The position numbers and the translations under genes are program-made. Below, piece after piece: positions 19,520 through 29,076 of a stretch of DNA of 64,000 bases. The stretch comes from Candidatus Accumulibacter aalborgensis (lineage in GTDB: Bacteria; Pseudomonadota; Gammaproteobacteria; Burkholderiales; Rhodocyclaceae). The notes under the pieces are model-generated. The model ran no database searches. It was not told where the DNA came from and saw nothing but the letters and a program-made list of their open reading frames with translations. The stretch covers positions 1-64,000 of the forward strand of contig NZ_FLQX01000035.1 in NCBI RefSeq assembly GCF_900089955.1, in the 5' to 3' direction. Within the stretch, counting starts at the first letter, position 1. Each line of letters begins with the position of its first letter.

Positions 19520-20022
19520 GTTTCCTCCATTGTTTTCCATCGTTCTTTTAACGCTCGCGCAGCATAGCTTAGTTCGAGTCCATTGAAAACAACGATACCG
19601 CGGCGTATGGACGAACTTTTTGCGCGGGGGGGGGTCTGCGTAGCCAGCTCCGCCGCCGAGGTCAACATGAATGAATACCAGGCCGCGCAAGGACCGAGTT
19701 CTTGCGCAACCAGCATTCCGATGAGCGCTGCTATTTCGTCCTGGCCGGCCTGCACGCTCGTCTCGAAGCGTTCGTCCTGCCGCCCTCACCGTTGAGCCTC
19801 GATAGTTCGGAAACCCTGGCCGCGGACGAAGGCTTGATGATCCGCCTGACCGGGCGCGAAGCCTTGCAGGAAGTGGCGATCATGTTGCGCACGATCGAAC
19901 AGGCACACGTTCCGGTCAGCGGAGAGACCGAGCTGCCACGCTGCGCTTGCTCAGCGAAAAGCTGGCGGGTGGTGACTTTACCCATGGGTCGAGAAAAAGT
20001 CCTGAATCAGGTGAGCGACGAT
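19520..20022. other. Decayed intergenic DNA, no recognised gene
   Basis: A plus-strand open stretch around 19690-19950 gives a protein-like run (FVLAGLHARLEAFVLPP, ADEGLMIRLTGREALQEV, IEQAHVPVSGETELP) without a credible start and ending in frame-broken sequence. I do not recognise the family. A run of ten G residues lies at 19625-19634. The por promoter must lie in the right part of this stretch, but I cannot pick out boxes. Confidence 0.4.
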
Positions 20023-20300
20023 TTACGGCTCAAAGAACGGATCGTCTCTGATCGCCTCCAGAGATTTCTCGAGGCCAAGATCGCGATAAACCTCGGCCCA
20101 TTGCTGGGTATGACGCATGAATGATAGGTTGAAACGCGTCGGGCCGACATATTCCAGGCGAGCAAACTTTGCTTCAAATTCAGAACAGTTTCGACGAGTT
20201 CATCCATCTGCTGCTGCACAACCGCCTTGACACTCGCTGGCACGGTGACCGCCGGCGGTTTCGCTGGGCTGAAGACCCACGCCTTTCGTGTTCTGGCCAT
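20023..20300 (-). pseudogene. DUF3024-family protein, internally deleted and frameshifted
   Basis: The minus strand starts MARTRKAWVFSPAKPPAVTV then VPASVKAVVQQQMDELVETVL, continues in another frame as EFEAKFARLEYVGPTRFNLS then FMRHTQQWAEVYRDLGLEKS, and ends EAIRDDPFFEP stop. Together these are the two ends of a DUF3024 protein; about 45 middle residues are missing and the join is out of frame. Bases 20301-20624 beyond it contain nothing recognised. Confidence 0.6.
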
Positions 20301-20624
20301 ATCGAATATCGAGTTGCTCGCGCTGCTGGTGACGGTTGGTGCGCGGACAAGAAAACGCTTCCTGTCGCGGTTCCGCTTTGGCCTCTGCGAAAGTCTTCAA
20401 GAACGGCGTCGCGGCCATGGGCGATGTCCAAGCTGTAATCGTTGCACAGATCCGAGATTTCTACCATGCGTGTTACCATCGAAAGCCCGTTTAAAATATA
20501 GGACTATGACGTTAAGCTGCACCAGATGATCATTCTGGCCGCTACGGGAGCGATCTTGGGGTGCTGCCGGCACCGATCGACGGCAGGTTCATGAACCAAT
20601 TTTCATCAAAACCAGGGATGCAAT

Positions 20625-22082
20625 ATGTATAAATCAGGCATGTATGGACTTGCGAAGCGATTGGCGCGGACGGTGCTCGTCGCCCTTTTTGGCCTTGGAC
20701 TCGGTGCGGCTCAGGCTGCCGGCACGGGTTCGCTGACCACGGACGAAGCCAGGCAGATTGCGATCGACGCCTACATCTACGGTTATTCGCTCATTACGAC
20801 GGATGTGACCCGTGTGCAGATGAGCAATGTGACAAAAGTGGAGGAGATCAAGGCTCCGACGGGCACTTTTTTCAACATCAAACGCTACCCGCCGGCCACC
20901 TTCCGCGGCGTCTCGGCGACGAACGCCGACACCTTGTACTCGGTGGCGTGGCTCGACCTGTCCGAGCCCCAGGTGTTCAGCCATCCCGAGATCAAGGACC
21001 GTTTCTTCACCTTTGAACTGGTCGATCTGTGGATGATCGTCAAGAATAGTGTCGGCACCAACACCAGCGGCTCGAAGGCGATGACCTACCTGTTCACCGG
21101 CCCGGGCTGGAAGGGTTCGGTACCGGCGGGCATGACGCACATCAGCTTCCCGACCCGTTACATGGTCGCCCTAGGCCGAACGTACGCGCAAGACACCGAA
21201 AAAGACCTCGCAAAAGTGAACGCCCTGCAGGCTCAGTACAAGGTGATGCCCCTGTCGGCCTACGGCAAGCCCTACACGTTTGTGGCCGGCCCCATTGATC
21301 CGAATCCGGGTTTCAGCATGACTGAAGCACCGCAAAAGGCGATTGCTGACCTGGGTACGACCGGCTACTTCAACCTGATGACGAAGCTGATGGGCGGTGC
21401 CGCACCTGCTGCTGCGGAAGATGCACCCATGTTGGCGCGCATGGCCAAGATCGGCATCGTGCCGGGACAGGCCTTTGACCCGAGCAAGCTTGATCCGGCG
21501 GTGCAAGCTGCACTCAAGGACGTGCCCGAGGAAGCGGTCCGGCGCACGACCGCCGCGTGGGAATCGCTGGGCAAGGATGTGAACGGCTGGCGCGTCACGA
21601 CGGTCGGCGGCCGCTACGGCACCGACTATCTGCTGCGCGGCGCCTGGGCGACCAGAGGCTGGCCTTCGCAACTGCCCAACGTTTCCGTGTATCCGACCAC
21701 CTACGTCGACAGCGCGGGGGAGAAGCTCGCGGGCGCAAACAAGTACACGCTGACCTTCCCGAAAGGGCAGTTGCCACCGGTCAATCCCTTGGCCTTCTGG
21801 TCGATCACGATGTACGAGAACACGCCCACGGGCCTGTGGTTCTACCCCAACCCATTGAACAAACTCACCGTGAGCCCCCGCAACAAGCTCAAGTACAACA
21901 AGGATGGATCGCTGACGTTGTACTTCTCGCACGCCTCTCCCGGCAAGGACAAGGAAGCCAACTGGCTTCCCGCACCCGAAGGGCTGTTTGCGCCCACGCT
22001 GCGGCTGTATTGGCCCAATACCACGCCACCTTCGATCCTGGATGGGACCTGGCAACCGCCGGGCCTCGTGAAGGTTCATTGA
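20625..22082 (+). CDS. DUF1254/DUF1214 domain secreted protein
   Basis: The 485-residue protein has a Sec signal peptide (RTVLVALFGLGLGAAQAAG). An N-terminal DUF1254 domain follows (AIDAYIYGYSLITTDVTRVQ, YPPATFRGVSATNADTLYSV), then a C-terminal DUF1214 domain (GRYGTDYLLRGAWATRGWPS, GANKYTLTFPKGQLPPVNP, FWSITMYE, WLPAPEGLFAPTLRLYWP). The length and domain order are normal. The biochemical function is not established; periplasmic location is likely. It stands alone, between decayed regions, with a terminator about 110 bases downstream. Confidence 0.9.
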   Translation: MYKSGMYGLAKRLARTVLVALFGLGLGAAQAAGTGSLTTDEARQIAIDAYIYGYSLITTDVTRVQMSNVTKVEEIKAPTGTFFNIKRYPPATFRGVSATNADTLYSVAWLDLSEPQVFSHPEIKDRFFTFELVDLWMIVKNSVGTNTSGSKAMTYLFTGPGWKGSVPAGMTHISFPTRYMVALGRTYAQDTEKDLAKVNALQAQYKVMPLSAYGKPYTFVAGPIDPNPGFSMTEAPQKAIADLGTTGYFNLMTKLMGGAAPAAAEDAPMLARMAKIGIVPGQAFDPSKLDPAVQAALKDVPEEAVRRTTAAWESLGKDVNGWRVTTVGGRYGTDYLLRGAWATRGWPSQLPNVSVYPTTYVDSAGEKLAGANKYTLTFPKGQLPPVNPLAFWSITMYENTPTGLWFYPNPLNKLTVSPRNKLKYNKDGSLTLYFSHASPGKDKEANWLPAPEGLFAPTLRLYWPNTTPPSILDGTWQPPGLVKVH

Positions 22083-22190
22083 GGCCAGCCGCTTGAGGCA
22101 GCAATGACAATCATGCGGCCGAGGCCTATTTGGGTATGACGTATCGGTTCTCGGTGATATGTTTCGCTTTGTAGCCACAACGGCTCTCAG

Positions 22191-22219
22191 AACGGCGCTC
22201 AAACAAGGGCGCCGTTTTT
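22191..22219 (+). terminator. Rho-independent terminator
   Basis: Stem AACGGCGC / GCGCCGTT with a ten-base loop, followed by TTT. It is the first good terminator after the DUF1254 gene. Confidence 0.75.
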
Positions 22220-22224
22220 ATGGG

Positions 22225-22470
22225 CTGAGCCTTCGCCCGCAGTGGCGCAATGGCCCCGTTCGCCAGCGGAAACTTCGGTGCCAGCGCGTTGATCGGCCCC
22301 AACTCGCGCATGATGCGATTCATGATGCCGCGCGCCGGGCGGCCGGTGAACAGGTTGGTCGGTGCGCTGTGGTGCGCCGCCTCGCTCTTGAGCGCGGCGC
22401 GGTGGATGGCGCTGGTAGTCGCTTCCGAGCACAGTTCGACGGTGGTGGCCGAGCAGAGAATCTTGGCGCC
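22225..22470 (-). pseudogene. Nitronate monooxygenase C-terminal fragment
   Basis: The minus strand encodes EATTSAIHRAALKSEAAHHS then APTNLFTGRPARGIMNRIM then RELGPINALAPKFPLANGA, the C-terminal signature of nitronate monooxygenases (formerly 2-nitropropane dioxygenases). The FMN-binding N-terminal two-thirds are missing and the end is degraded. Confidence 0.65.
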
Positions 22471-22514
22471 CCAGGAACAGGCACGCGGGCGATGAGTTTC
22501 GGCACCAGCAGGCC

Positions 22515-22580
22515 AAGCCGGTGTCCGCGGCAATCAATGGCGGCGGCCTCGAACTGGCGCTGGCCTGCGATATCCGTACA
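22515..22580 (+). pseudogene. Enoyl-CoA hydratase/isomerase fragment
   Basis: The plus strand encodes KPVSAAINGGGLELALACDI then RT, the oxyanion-hole region of crotonases with four residues missing (usually AAINGAALGGGLELA). No start or remaining domain is seen. Confidence 0.45.
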
Positions 22581-23066
22581 CAGCAGCATCGATGTGCCCT
22601 GTTTTGGTGCGCGCCGCGTGGCTTGCTCGAAAAAGTCGCTCTACAGGGCTCAGGCTGCTTGCTGGCGGATGAGGTCGGCCAAGAGCGGCACCTGGCGCCG
22701 CAGTGATCCGGTCGTTGAGACCGGTCTGGAAAGACGCTCCGCTGTGACAAGTTACCGCGCTTCGCCAAAGAAAACGTTGTCCAATGTCATGACACGCCAG
22801 CCCTGCGCATAGCCTGGCGCCTTGCAGCGGCAGTGCAAGTAGCGCGTATCCGCTACTTGCTGTCGCGTTCGGGCCGAGCGGCAGTGTCGGCTGTGGCGAA
22901 TTGCCGCTCAGCCTGGCCTGATTGAAGGGCAGCAAAGGTGGCCCGCTATTTGCTTGGATCTTGTGGACCATGGGCGTTGCCGCCGTCGGGAAACACTGGC
23001 TGGTAGCGGCGCGGGATCGTCCGTGCCTCGTCAGAGTTGGAAGGTCAACAGATTGTGGAGATCAAC
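22581..23066. other. Upstream region of prkA, nothing recognised
   Basis: No convincing gene, repeat or promoter element is visible in this stretch. It must contain the promoter of the prkA operon. Confidence 0.4.
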
Positions 23067-24989
23067 ATGGACATCGTCAGTCATTTTGCCGCCCGCTTCG
23101 AGCGGACCCGCGAAGAGGAGCTTTCACTGGAAGACTATCTCGCGGCTTGCAAACGGGATCCGCTGAGCTATGCCAGCGCTGCCGAACGGATGCTGCGGGC
23201 GATTGGCGAGCCGCAGACCATAGACACCCGCAAAGACCCGCGGTTGTCACGCCTTTTCGCCAACAAGGTGATCAAGATCTATCCGGCTTTCGCCGAATTC
23301 TACGGCCTAGAAGACGCGATAGAGCAAGTGGTGAGCTACTTCCGCCACGCGGCGCAGGGGCTGGAAGAGAAAAAGCAGATTCTGTACCTGCTCGGTCCGG
23401 TCGGCGGCGGCAAGAGCTCGATCGCCGAACGGCTCAAGTCGCTGATGCAGGAGGTGCCTTTCTACGCGATCAAGGGTTCGCCGGTGAACGAGTCGCCACT
23501 GGGGCTCTTCGATGCCGATGAAGATGCCGCCATCCTCGATAAGGAGTATGGCATCCCACGCCGCTACCTCAACCGCATCCTCTCGCCTTGGGCAGTCAAG
23601 CGTCTGGAAGAATTCGGCGGCGACATCCGCCGCTTCCGGGTGGTCAGGCGCTACCCGAGCGTGCTCAAGCAGATCGGCATCGCCAAGACCGAACCCGGCG
23701 ACGAGAACAACCAGGACATCTCCAGCCTGGTCGGCAAGGTCGACATCCGCAAGCTGGAAACCTACGCCCAGGACGACCCGGACGCCTACAGCTTCTCCGG
23801 TGGTCTGTGCCTGGCCAACCAGGGCTTGCTCGAATTCGTCGAAATGTTCAAGGCGCCGATCAAGGTCCTGCACCCGCTGCTGACCGCCACGCAGGAAGGG
23901 AACTTCAAGGGCACCGAAGGTTTCGGCGCCATTCCCTTCGACGGCATCGTCCTCGCCCACTCCAACGAGAGCGAATGGAAGGCCTTCCGCAACAACAAGA
24001 ACAACGAAGCCTTCCTTGACCGCATCTACATCGTCAAGGTGCCCTACTGCCTGCGCGCCTCAGAGGAAGTGAAGATCTACGAAAAGCTGCTGCGCGGCTC
24101 GTCACTCGCCGAAGCCACCTGCGCTCCGGGAACCCTGCGGATCATGGCGCAGTTCGCGGCCCTGACGCGCCTGAAGGAGCCGGAAAACTCCAGCCTGTAT
24201 TCGAAGATGCTGGTCTACGATGGCGATAACCTCAAGGACACCGACCCGCGGGCGAAAAGCTATCAGGAGTATCGCGACTATGCCGGCGTCGACGAGGGGA
24301 TGAGCGGCATCTCGACGCGCTTCGCCTTCAAGATCCTCAGCAAGGTCTTCAACTTCGACTCGGCCGAGGTCGCCGCCAATCCGGTGCATCTGATGTACGT
24401 CCTCGAACAGCAGATCGAGCGCGAACAGTTCCCGGCCGAAACCGAGGCCAAATATCTGGCGTTCATCAAGGAACACCTGTCGGTGCGCTACGCCGAATTC
24501 ATCGGCAAGGAAATCCAGACGGCCTATCTGGAAAGCTACAGCGAGTACGGCCAGAACATCTTCGACCGTTACGTGACCTACGCCGACTACTGGATCCAGG
24601 ACCAGGAGTATCGCGATACCGATACCGGCGAGGTGTTCGACCGCGCCTCGCTGAATGCCGAACTCGAGAAGATCGAAAAGCCGGCCGGCATCGCCAACCC
24701 GAAGGATTTCCGCAACGAGATCGTCAATTTCGTGCTGCGCGCGCGGGCCAACAACCAGGGCAAGAACCCGCTATGGACCAGCTACGAGAAACTGCGCACG
24801 GTGATCGAGAAAAAGATGTTCTCGAATACCGAAGAGCTACTGCCAGTGATCAGCTTCAACGCCAAGGCCAGCGTCGACGACGTCAAGAAGCACGAAGACT
24901 TCGTCAATCGCATGGTCAACAAGGGCTACACCTCGAAGCAGGTACGCCTGCTGTGCGAGTGGTACCTGCGCGTGCGCAAGAACTCGTGA
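23067..24989 (+). CDS. prkA: PrkA serine protein kinase
   Basis: PrkA (YeaG type) is an AAA-like P-loop Ser/Thr kinase linked to stress and stationary phase. The 640 residues begin at the ATG at 23067 (MDIVSHFAARFERTREEEL). Walker A is LGPVGGGKSS at 110-118, with the AAA_PrkA domain to about residue 360 and the PrkA C-terminal kinase domain after it. It is the first gene of prkA-yeaH-spoVR, a conserved trio; the gap to the next gene is 33 bases. Confidence 0.95.
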   Translation: MDIVSHFAARFERTREEELSLEDYLAACKRDPLSYASAAERMLRAIGEPQTIDTRKDPRLSRLFANKVIKIYPAFAEFYGLEDAIEQVVSYFRHAAQGLEEKKQILYLLGPVGGGKSSIAERLKSLMQEVPFYAIKGSPVNESPLGLFDADEDAAILDKEYGIPRRYLNRILSPWAVKRLEEFGGDIRRFRVVRRYPSVLKQIGIAKTEPGDENNQDISSLVGKVDIRKLETYAQDDPDAYSFSGGLCLANQGLLEFVEMFKAPIKVLHPLLTATQEGNFKGTEGFGAIPFDGIVLAHSNESEWKAFRNNKNNEAFLDRIYIVKVPYCLRASEEVKIYEKLLRGSSLAEATCAPGTLRIMAQFAALTRLKEPENSSLYSKMLVYDGDNLKDTDPRAKSYQEYRDYAGVDEGMSGISTRFAFKILSKVFNFDSAEVAANPVHLMYVLEQQIEREQFPAETEAKYLAFIKEHLSVRYAEFIGKEIQTAYLESYSEYGQNIFDRYVTYADYWIQDQEYRDTDTGEVFDRASLNAELEKIEKPAGIANPKDFRNEIVNFVLRARANNQGKNPLWTSYEKLRTVIEKKMFSNTEELLPVISFNAKASVDDVKKHEDFVNRMVNKGYTSKQVRLLCEWYLRVRKNS

Positions 24990-25022
24990 CCTGACAGCGA
25001 CAAAGGGCCAGGAGGACATCCC

Positions 25023-26303
25023 ATGCAACAGATCATCGATCGAAGGCTGGCCGGCAAGAACAAGTCGATCGGCAACCGCGAACGCTTCCTGCGCCGCCAC
25101 AAGGCACAGATCCGCGAAGCGGTGAAGCGCGCGGTCGCCGGGCGTGGCATTCGGGAGATCGCCCAGGGTGAGGACATCCATATCCCGCGACGCGACCTCA
25201 GCGAACCGGTTTTCGGGCACGGCCAGGGTGGGCGACGCGAAATGGTGCACCCGGGCAACAAGGATTTCGTGCGCGGCGACCGCATCGAACGACCGAAGGG
25301 CGGCGGCGCCGGCAGTGGCGGTGCGGGGCAGGCCGGTGATGGCGGCGATGGCGAGGACGATTTCGTCTTCCATCTGACGAAAGAGGAGTTCATGCAGGTC
25401 TTCTTCGACGACCTGGCGCTGCCCCGACTAACGCGCACCACGCTCGCCGACACGCCCGAGTACAAGACGCACCGCGCCGGGTTGTCCAGCGACGGGACAC
25501 CGAACAACCTGCACATCGTTCGTTCGCTGCGCGGCGCCATCGGCCGACGCATCGCGCTGGGCAGCGAATCACGACGCCAACTGGCCTACCTCGAAGAACT
25601 GCTCGCGGCCGTGCGTGAGGAAGCCGCAACTCAGTCACGCCGAGAACAGATCGCCGCGCTGGAGCGCGACATCGAAGCGCTGCACGCGCACATCCTGCAC
25701 ATTCCCTACCTCGACCCGATCGACCTGCGCTATCGCAGCCGCGTGCGGACGCCGGTGCCGACCGCCAGGGCGGTGATGTTCTGCCTGATGGATGTCTCCG
25801 GTTCGATGGACGAGGCGCGAAAGGATCTCGCCAAGCGCTTCTTCATTCTGCTCTATCTCTTCCTGACCCGGCACTATGAGCGGATCGACCTGGTCTTCAT
25901 TCGCCATCACACACAGGCGCAGGAAGTGGACGAAGACGCCTTCTTCCAGGCGAAAGAAACCGGCGGCACAGTCGTGTCCAGCGCGCTGGTGCTGATGGAA
26001 CAGATTATCCGCGCCCGCTACCCAAGCGGCGAATGGAACATCTACGGCGCACAGGCCAGCGACGGTGACAACTGGCATAACGACAGCCCGCACTGCCGTG
26101 AACTCCTGGCCAGGGACATCCTGCCGCTGTGCCGCTACTTCGCCTATATCCAGGTGGTCGAGCAGGAGCAGAACCTGTGGCACGAATACGCGCTGCTGGC
26201 TGAAGAGGCGCCCGAGGCCTTCGCCATGCGCAAGGCGAGCACTGTCGACCAGATCTATCCCGTTTTTCGCGAGCTGTTCAGCAAGGAGGGCAGGAGCAAA
26301 TGA
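25023..26303 (+). CDS. yeaH: YeaH/YhbH (DUF444) von Willebrand A-like protein
   Basis: The 426-residue cytoplasmic protein has a basic N-terminus (IIDRRLAGKNKSIGNRERFL), a Gly-rich linker (PKGGGAGSGGAGQAGDGG) and a VWA domain with the metal-site motif MDVSGSMDE. It is always found with PrkA and SpoVR; the biochemical role is unknown. It overlaps spoVR by ATGA. Confidence 0.93.
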   Translation: MQQIIDRRLAGKNKSIGNRERFLRRHKAQIREAVKRAVAGRGIREIAQGEDIHIPRRDLSEPVFGHGQGGRREMVHPGNKDFVRGDRIERPKGGGAGSGGAGQAGDGGDGEDDFVFHLTKEEFMQVFFDDLALPRLTRTTLADTPEYKTHRAGLSSDGTPNNLHIVRSLRGAIGRRIALGSESRRQLAYLEELLAAVREEAATQSRREQIAALERDIEALHAHILHIPYLDPIDLRYRSRVRTPVPTARAVMFCLMDVSGSMDEARKDLAKRFFILLYLFLTRHYERIDLVFIRHHTQAQEVDEDAFFQAKETGGTVVSSALVLMEQIIRARYPSGEWNIYGAQASDGDNWHNDSPHCRELLARDILPLCRYFAYIQVVEQEQNLWHEYALLAEEAPEAFAMRKASTVDQIYPVFRELFSKEGRSK

Positions 26304-27913
26304 GCGACACCTTCAACCGCCGGCACGCCGGGCAGGCGGGAACGGCAAACGAGTATGGCGGACGGCGCTCGCAGGCGCCGTTGTCTCCCCCTTTGCCGTT
26401 GACCGAACGACCCATGTCGCACCTGCCCGCGCCGAGCGACTGGACTTTCGAGCTGCTCGATCGCTACCACGCGGTGATTCGCAGCACCGCCCAGCGCTTC
26501 GGCCTCGACACCTATCCCAACCAGCTCGAAATCATCACCGCCGAGCAGATGATGGACGCCTACGCGTCGGTCGGCATGCCGGTCAACTACCGCCACTGGA
26601 GCTACGGCAAGGAATTCATCAGCACCGACCGAAACTACCGGCGTGGGCAGATGGGCCTGGCTTACGAAATTGTCATCAATGCCAACCCGTGCATCAGCTA
26701 CCTGATGGAAGAGAACACGATGGCCATGCAGGCGCTGGTCATCGCACACGCGGCCTACGGCCACAACAGCTTCTTCAAGGGCAACTACCTGTTCCGGATG
26801 TGGACCGACGCCTCGTCGATCATCGACTACCTGGTCTACGCAAAAGACTATGTCGCCGCCTGCGAAGAGCGTCATGGCATCGACGCGGTCGAACTGTTGC
26901 TGGACAGTTGCCATGCGCTGATGAACTACGGCGTCGACCGCTATCGCCGGCCGAGCAAGCTGAGCCTGGCCGAGGAGTTGGCGCGCGCCAAGGACCGTGA
27001 AATCTACGCGCAGCAGCAGGTCAATGAAATCTGGCGCACGCTGCCGCGGCGGCCGGAAAAGGAGGCCACCGAGAAACAGTCGACGCGCTTTCCCGCCGAG
27101 CCGCAGGAAAACCTGCTCTATTTCATCGAGAAGAACGCGCCGCTGCTCGAACCGTGGCAGCGGGAAATCGTCCGCATCGTGCGCAAGGTGGCACAGTACT
27201 TCTACCCGCAGCGGCAGACGCAGGTGATGAACGAGGGCTGGGCGACATTCTGGCACCACCACCTGCTGAACACTCTGTACGACGACGGTCACCTTGCCGA
27301 CGGCATGATGATCGAGTGGCTCAAGTCGCACACCAACGTCGTCTTCCAGCCGCCGGTCGGCCACCCGGCCTACCACGGTTTGAACCCCTATGCGCTGGGT
27401 TTCGCGATGTACTCGGACATCAAGCGTATTTGCGAAGCGCCGACCGACGAAGATCGCGACTGGTTCCCGGATATCGCCGGCAGCCACTGGCTGGCCACGC
27501 TCGATCACGCCATGCGCAACTTCAAGGACGAAAGCTTCATCGGCCAGTACCTGTCGCCGCGCCTGATGCGCGCCTTCCGGCTGTTCGCCGTGGTCGACGA
27601 CGAGAAGGCACCGACGCTCGAAGTCTCAACGATCCACGACGAAGCCGGCTATCGCGCGCTGCGCGAGGCGCTGTCGCGCCAGTACGACCTGGGTTCGCGC
27701 GAACCCGCTATCCAGGTGTGGAGCGTGAACCTGCGCGGCGACCGCTCGCTGATCCTCCGCCATACCCAGCACAACGACCGGCCGCTCGACAACGGCGCCG
27801 AAGAAGTGCTCAAGCACGTCGCGCGGCTGTGGGGCTTCCCCGTACATCTCGAAAGCGTCGGCGGCAACGGCAAGATGGCCCGCAGTTGGGTGGTCGCTCC
27901 GCCGACCGACTGA
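26300..27913 (+). CDS. SpoVR family protein (YcgB)
   Basis: The 537-residue protein carries the SpoVR core from about residue 45 (WTFELLDRYHAVIRSTAQRF, MPVNYRHWSYGKEF, NANPCISYLMEENTM, HAAYGHNSFFKGN, MNEGWATFWHHHLLN). The first 38 residues (up to RPMSHLPAPSDW) are outside the usual family start, so the ATG at 26414 is an alternative. It is the last gene of the prkA operon. The function is unresolved; it acts in the same stress pathway as PrkA. Confidence 0.92.
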   Translation: MSDTFNRRHAGQAGTANEYGGRRSQAPLSPPLPLTERPMSHLPAPSDWTFELLDRYHAVIRSTAQRFGLDTYPNQLEIITAEQMMDAYASVGMPVNYRHWSYGKEFISTDRNYRRGQMGLAYEIVINANPCISYLMEENTMAMQALVIAHAAYGHNSFFKGNYLFRMWTDASSIIDYLVYAKDYVAACEERHGIDAVELLLDSCHALMNYGVDRYRRPSKLSLAEELARAKDREIYAQQQVNEIWRTLPRRPEKEATEKQSTRFPAEPQENLLYFIEKNAPLLEPWQREIVRIVRKVAQYFYPQRQTQVMNEGWATFWHHHLLNTLYDDGHLADGMMIEWLKSHTNVVFQPPVGHPAYHGLNPYALGFAMYSDIKRICEAPTDEDRDWFPDIAGSHWLATLDHAMRNFKDESFIGQYLSPRLMRAFRLFAVVDDEKAPTLEVSTIHDEAGYRALREALSRQYDLGSREPAIQVWSVNLRGDRSLILRHTQHNDRPLDNGAEEVLKHVARLWGFPVHLESVGGNGKMARSWVVAPPTD

Positions 27914-28005
27914 AGCCGCCGTGGCCAATGCCGGCAGGCATTATCTGGTGGCCACGAGACGATCGGGACGAAAATGGCGCGGTTTGTCCGCGGTGCGGCG
28001 GCTCG

Positions 28006-29064
28006 CTACGCTCGTCTCGGCATCAGCACCGTATAGTCGAAATCGAGCAGTACGCTCGGATCGAAGCCGCCATCGGCAGTCTTGTACGGAAAATCGGCGC
28101 AGGGACGGTCCTTGGTCGCCACGGTACGCAGGCGCAGCGCGCCGAGGTCGTTGCGCCCCGGCAGGATCAGCTTGTCGAGCACTTCGGACCAGGCGTAGAC
28201 CGTGTCGCCGGCGAAGGTCGGAGTGACATGCCGGCCACCATTGATGGCCACGACGAGGAAGGCATTGGCCAGGCCATTGAAGGAAAGCGAGCGCGCCAGG
28301 CTGATGACGTAACCCCCGTACACTATCCGGCGGCCAAAGCGCCCGGCCTTTTCGACATGCTGGTTGAAATGCACTCTGGCGGTGTTCTGGTACAGGCGAG
28401 TGGCCATCATGTGTTCGCTTTCTTCGATGGTCGTCCCGTCCACGTGATCGATCCGTTCGCCGACCTGATAATCGTCCCACAGGTCGGGACTGCCTGACAG
28501 CGCGCAGTCGTACTGGTCGACCCGGATTCCCGCGGGAACGATCAGATCACCCACGGCGACGGCATCGAGAAGCTCCGGGACGATGGTTTCCGGGGCTGGC
28601 GACGCGGGATCACGCTTGCGAACCATGACCCAGCGGCAGTAGTCGAGTGCGATCTGCTGGTGCTGATTGACCCCGCATGTGCGCACATAGACGATTCCTG
28701 TCTTGCCGTCGCGGTTCTCCTTGACGCCGATCACCGTCGAATCGGCGGTCAAGGTATCCCCGGCGAAGACCCGGTGGCCGAAGCGGCCAGCCGCGTAGCC
28801 CAGGTTGGCGACGGCATTGAGCGAAATGTCGGGCACCGTCTTGCCGAAGACAATGTTGAAGGCCAGCAGGTGATCCACCGGCGCGCGAGGGAAGCCCAGA
28901 CTGTGGGCAAAGGTATCTGCCGAAGTCATCGCAAAGCGCGAACCAGTCAGCGCCGTGTACAGCGCCACGTCGCCCTCGGTAATGGTTCTCGGTGTGGCGT
29001 GGGCGATCGTCTGCCCGACGCAAAAATCCTCGAAGAAGTTCCCCAGTCTGGTTTTCTCGTTCAT
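28006..29064 (-). CDS. mcd: Mesaconyl-CoA (beta-methylmalyl-CoA) hydratase, double MaoC
   Basis: The enzyme interconverts beta-methylmalyl-CoA and mesaconyl-CoA (2-methylfumaryl-C1-CoA). The 352 residues carry two MaoC/hot-dog halves: LGNFFEDFCVGQTIAHATPR with ITEGDVALYTALTGSRF, and VGERIDHVDGTTIEESEHMM. The second half has NTARVHFN and the conserved GGRHVTPTFAGDTVYAWSEV. It lies 12 bases after mclA on the same strand, supporting this specific activity over a generic MaoC. Confidence 0.88.
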   Translation of the reverse strand: MNEKTRLGNFFEDFCVGQTIAHATPRTITEGDVALYTALTGSRFAMTSADTFAHSLGFPRAPVDHLLAFNIVFGKTVPDISLNAVANLGYAAGRFGHRVFAGDTLTADSTVIGVKENRDGKTGIVYVRTCGVNQHQQIALDYCRWVMVRKRDPASPAPETIVPELLDAVAVGDLIVPAGIRVDQYDCALSGSPDLWDDYQVGERIDHVDGTTIEESEHMMATRLYQNTARVHFNQHVEKAGRFGRRIVYGGYVISLARSLSFNGLANAFLVVAINGGRHVTPTFAGDTVYAWSEVLDKLILPGRNDLGALRLRTVATKDRPCADFPYKTADGGFDPSVLLDFDYTVLMPRRA

Positions 29065-29076
29065 CAGGCTATCTCC

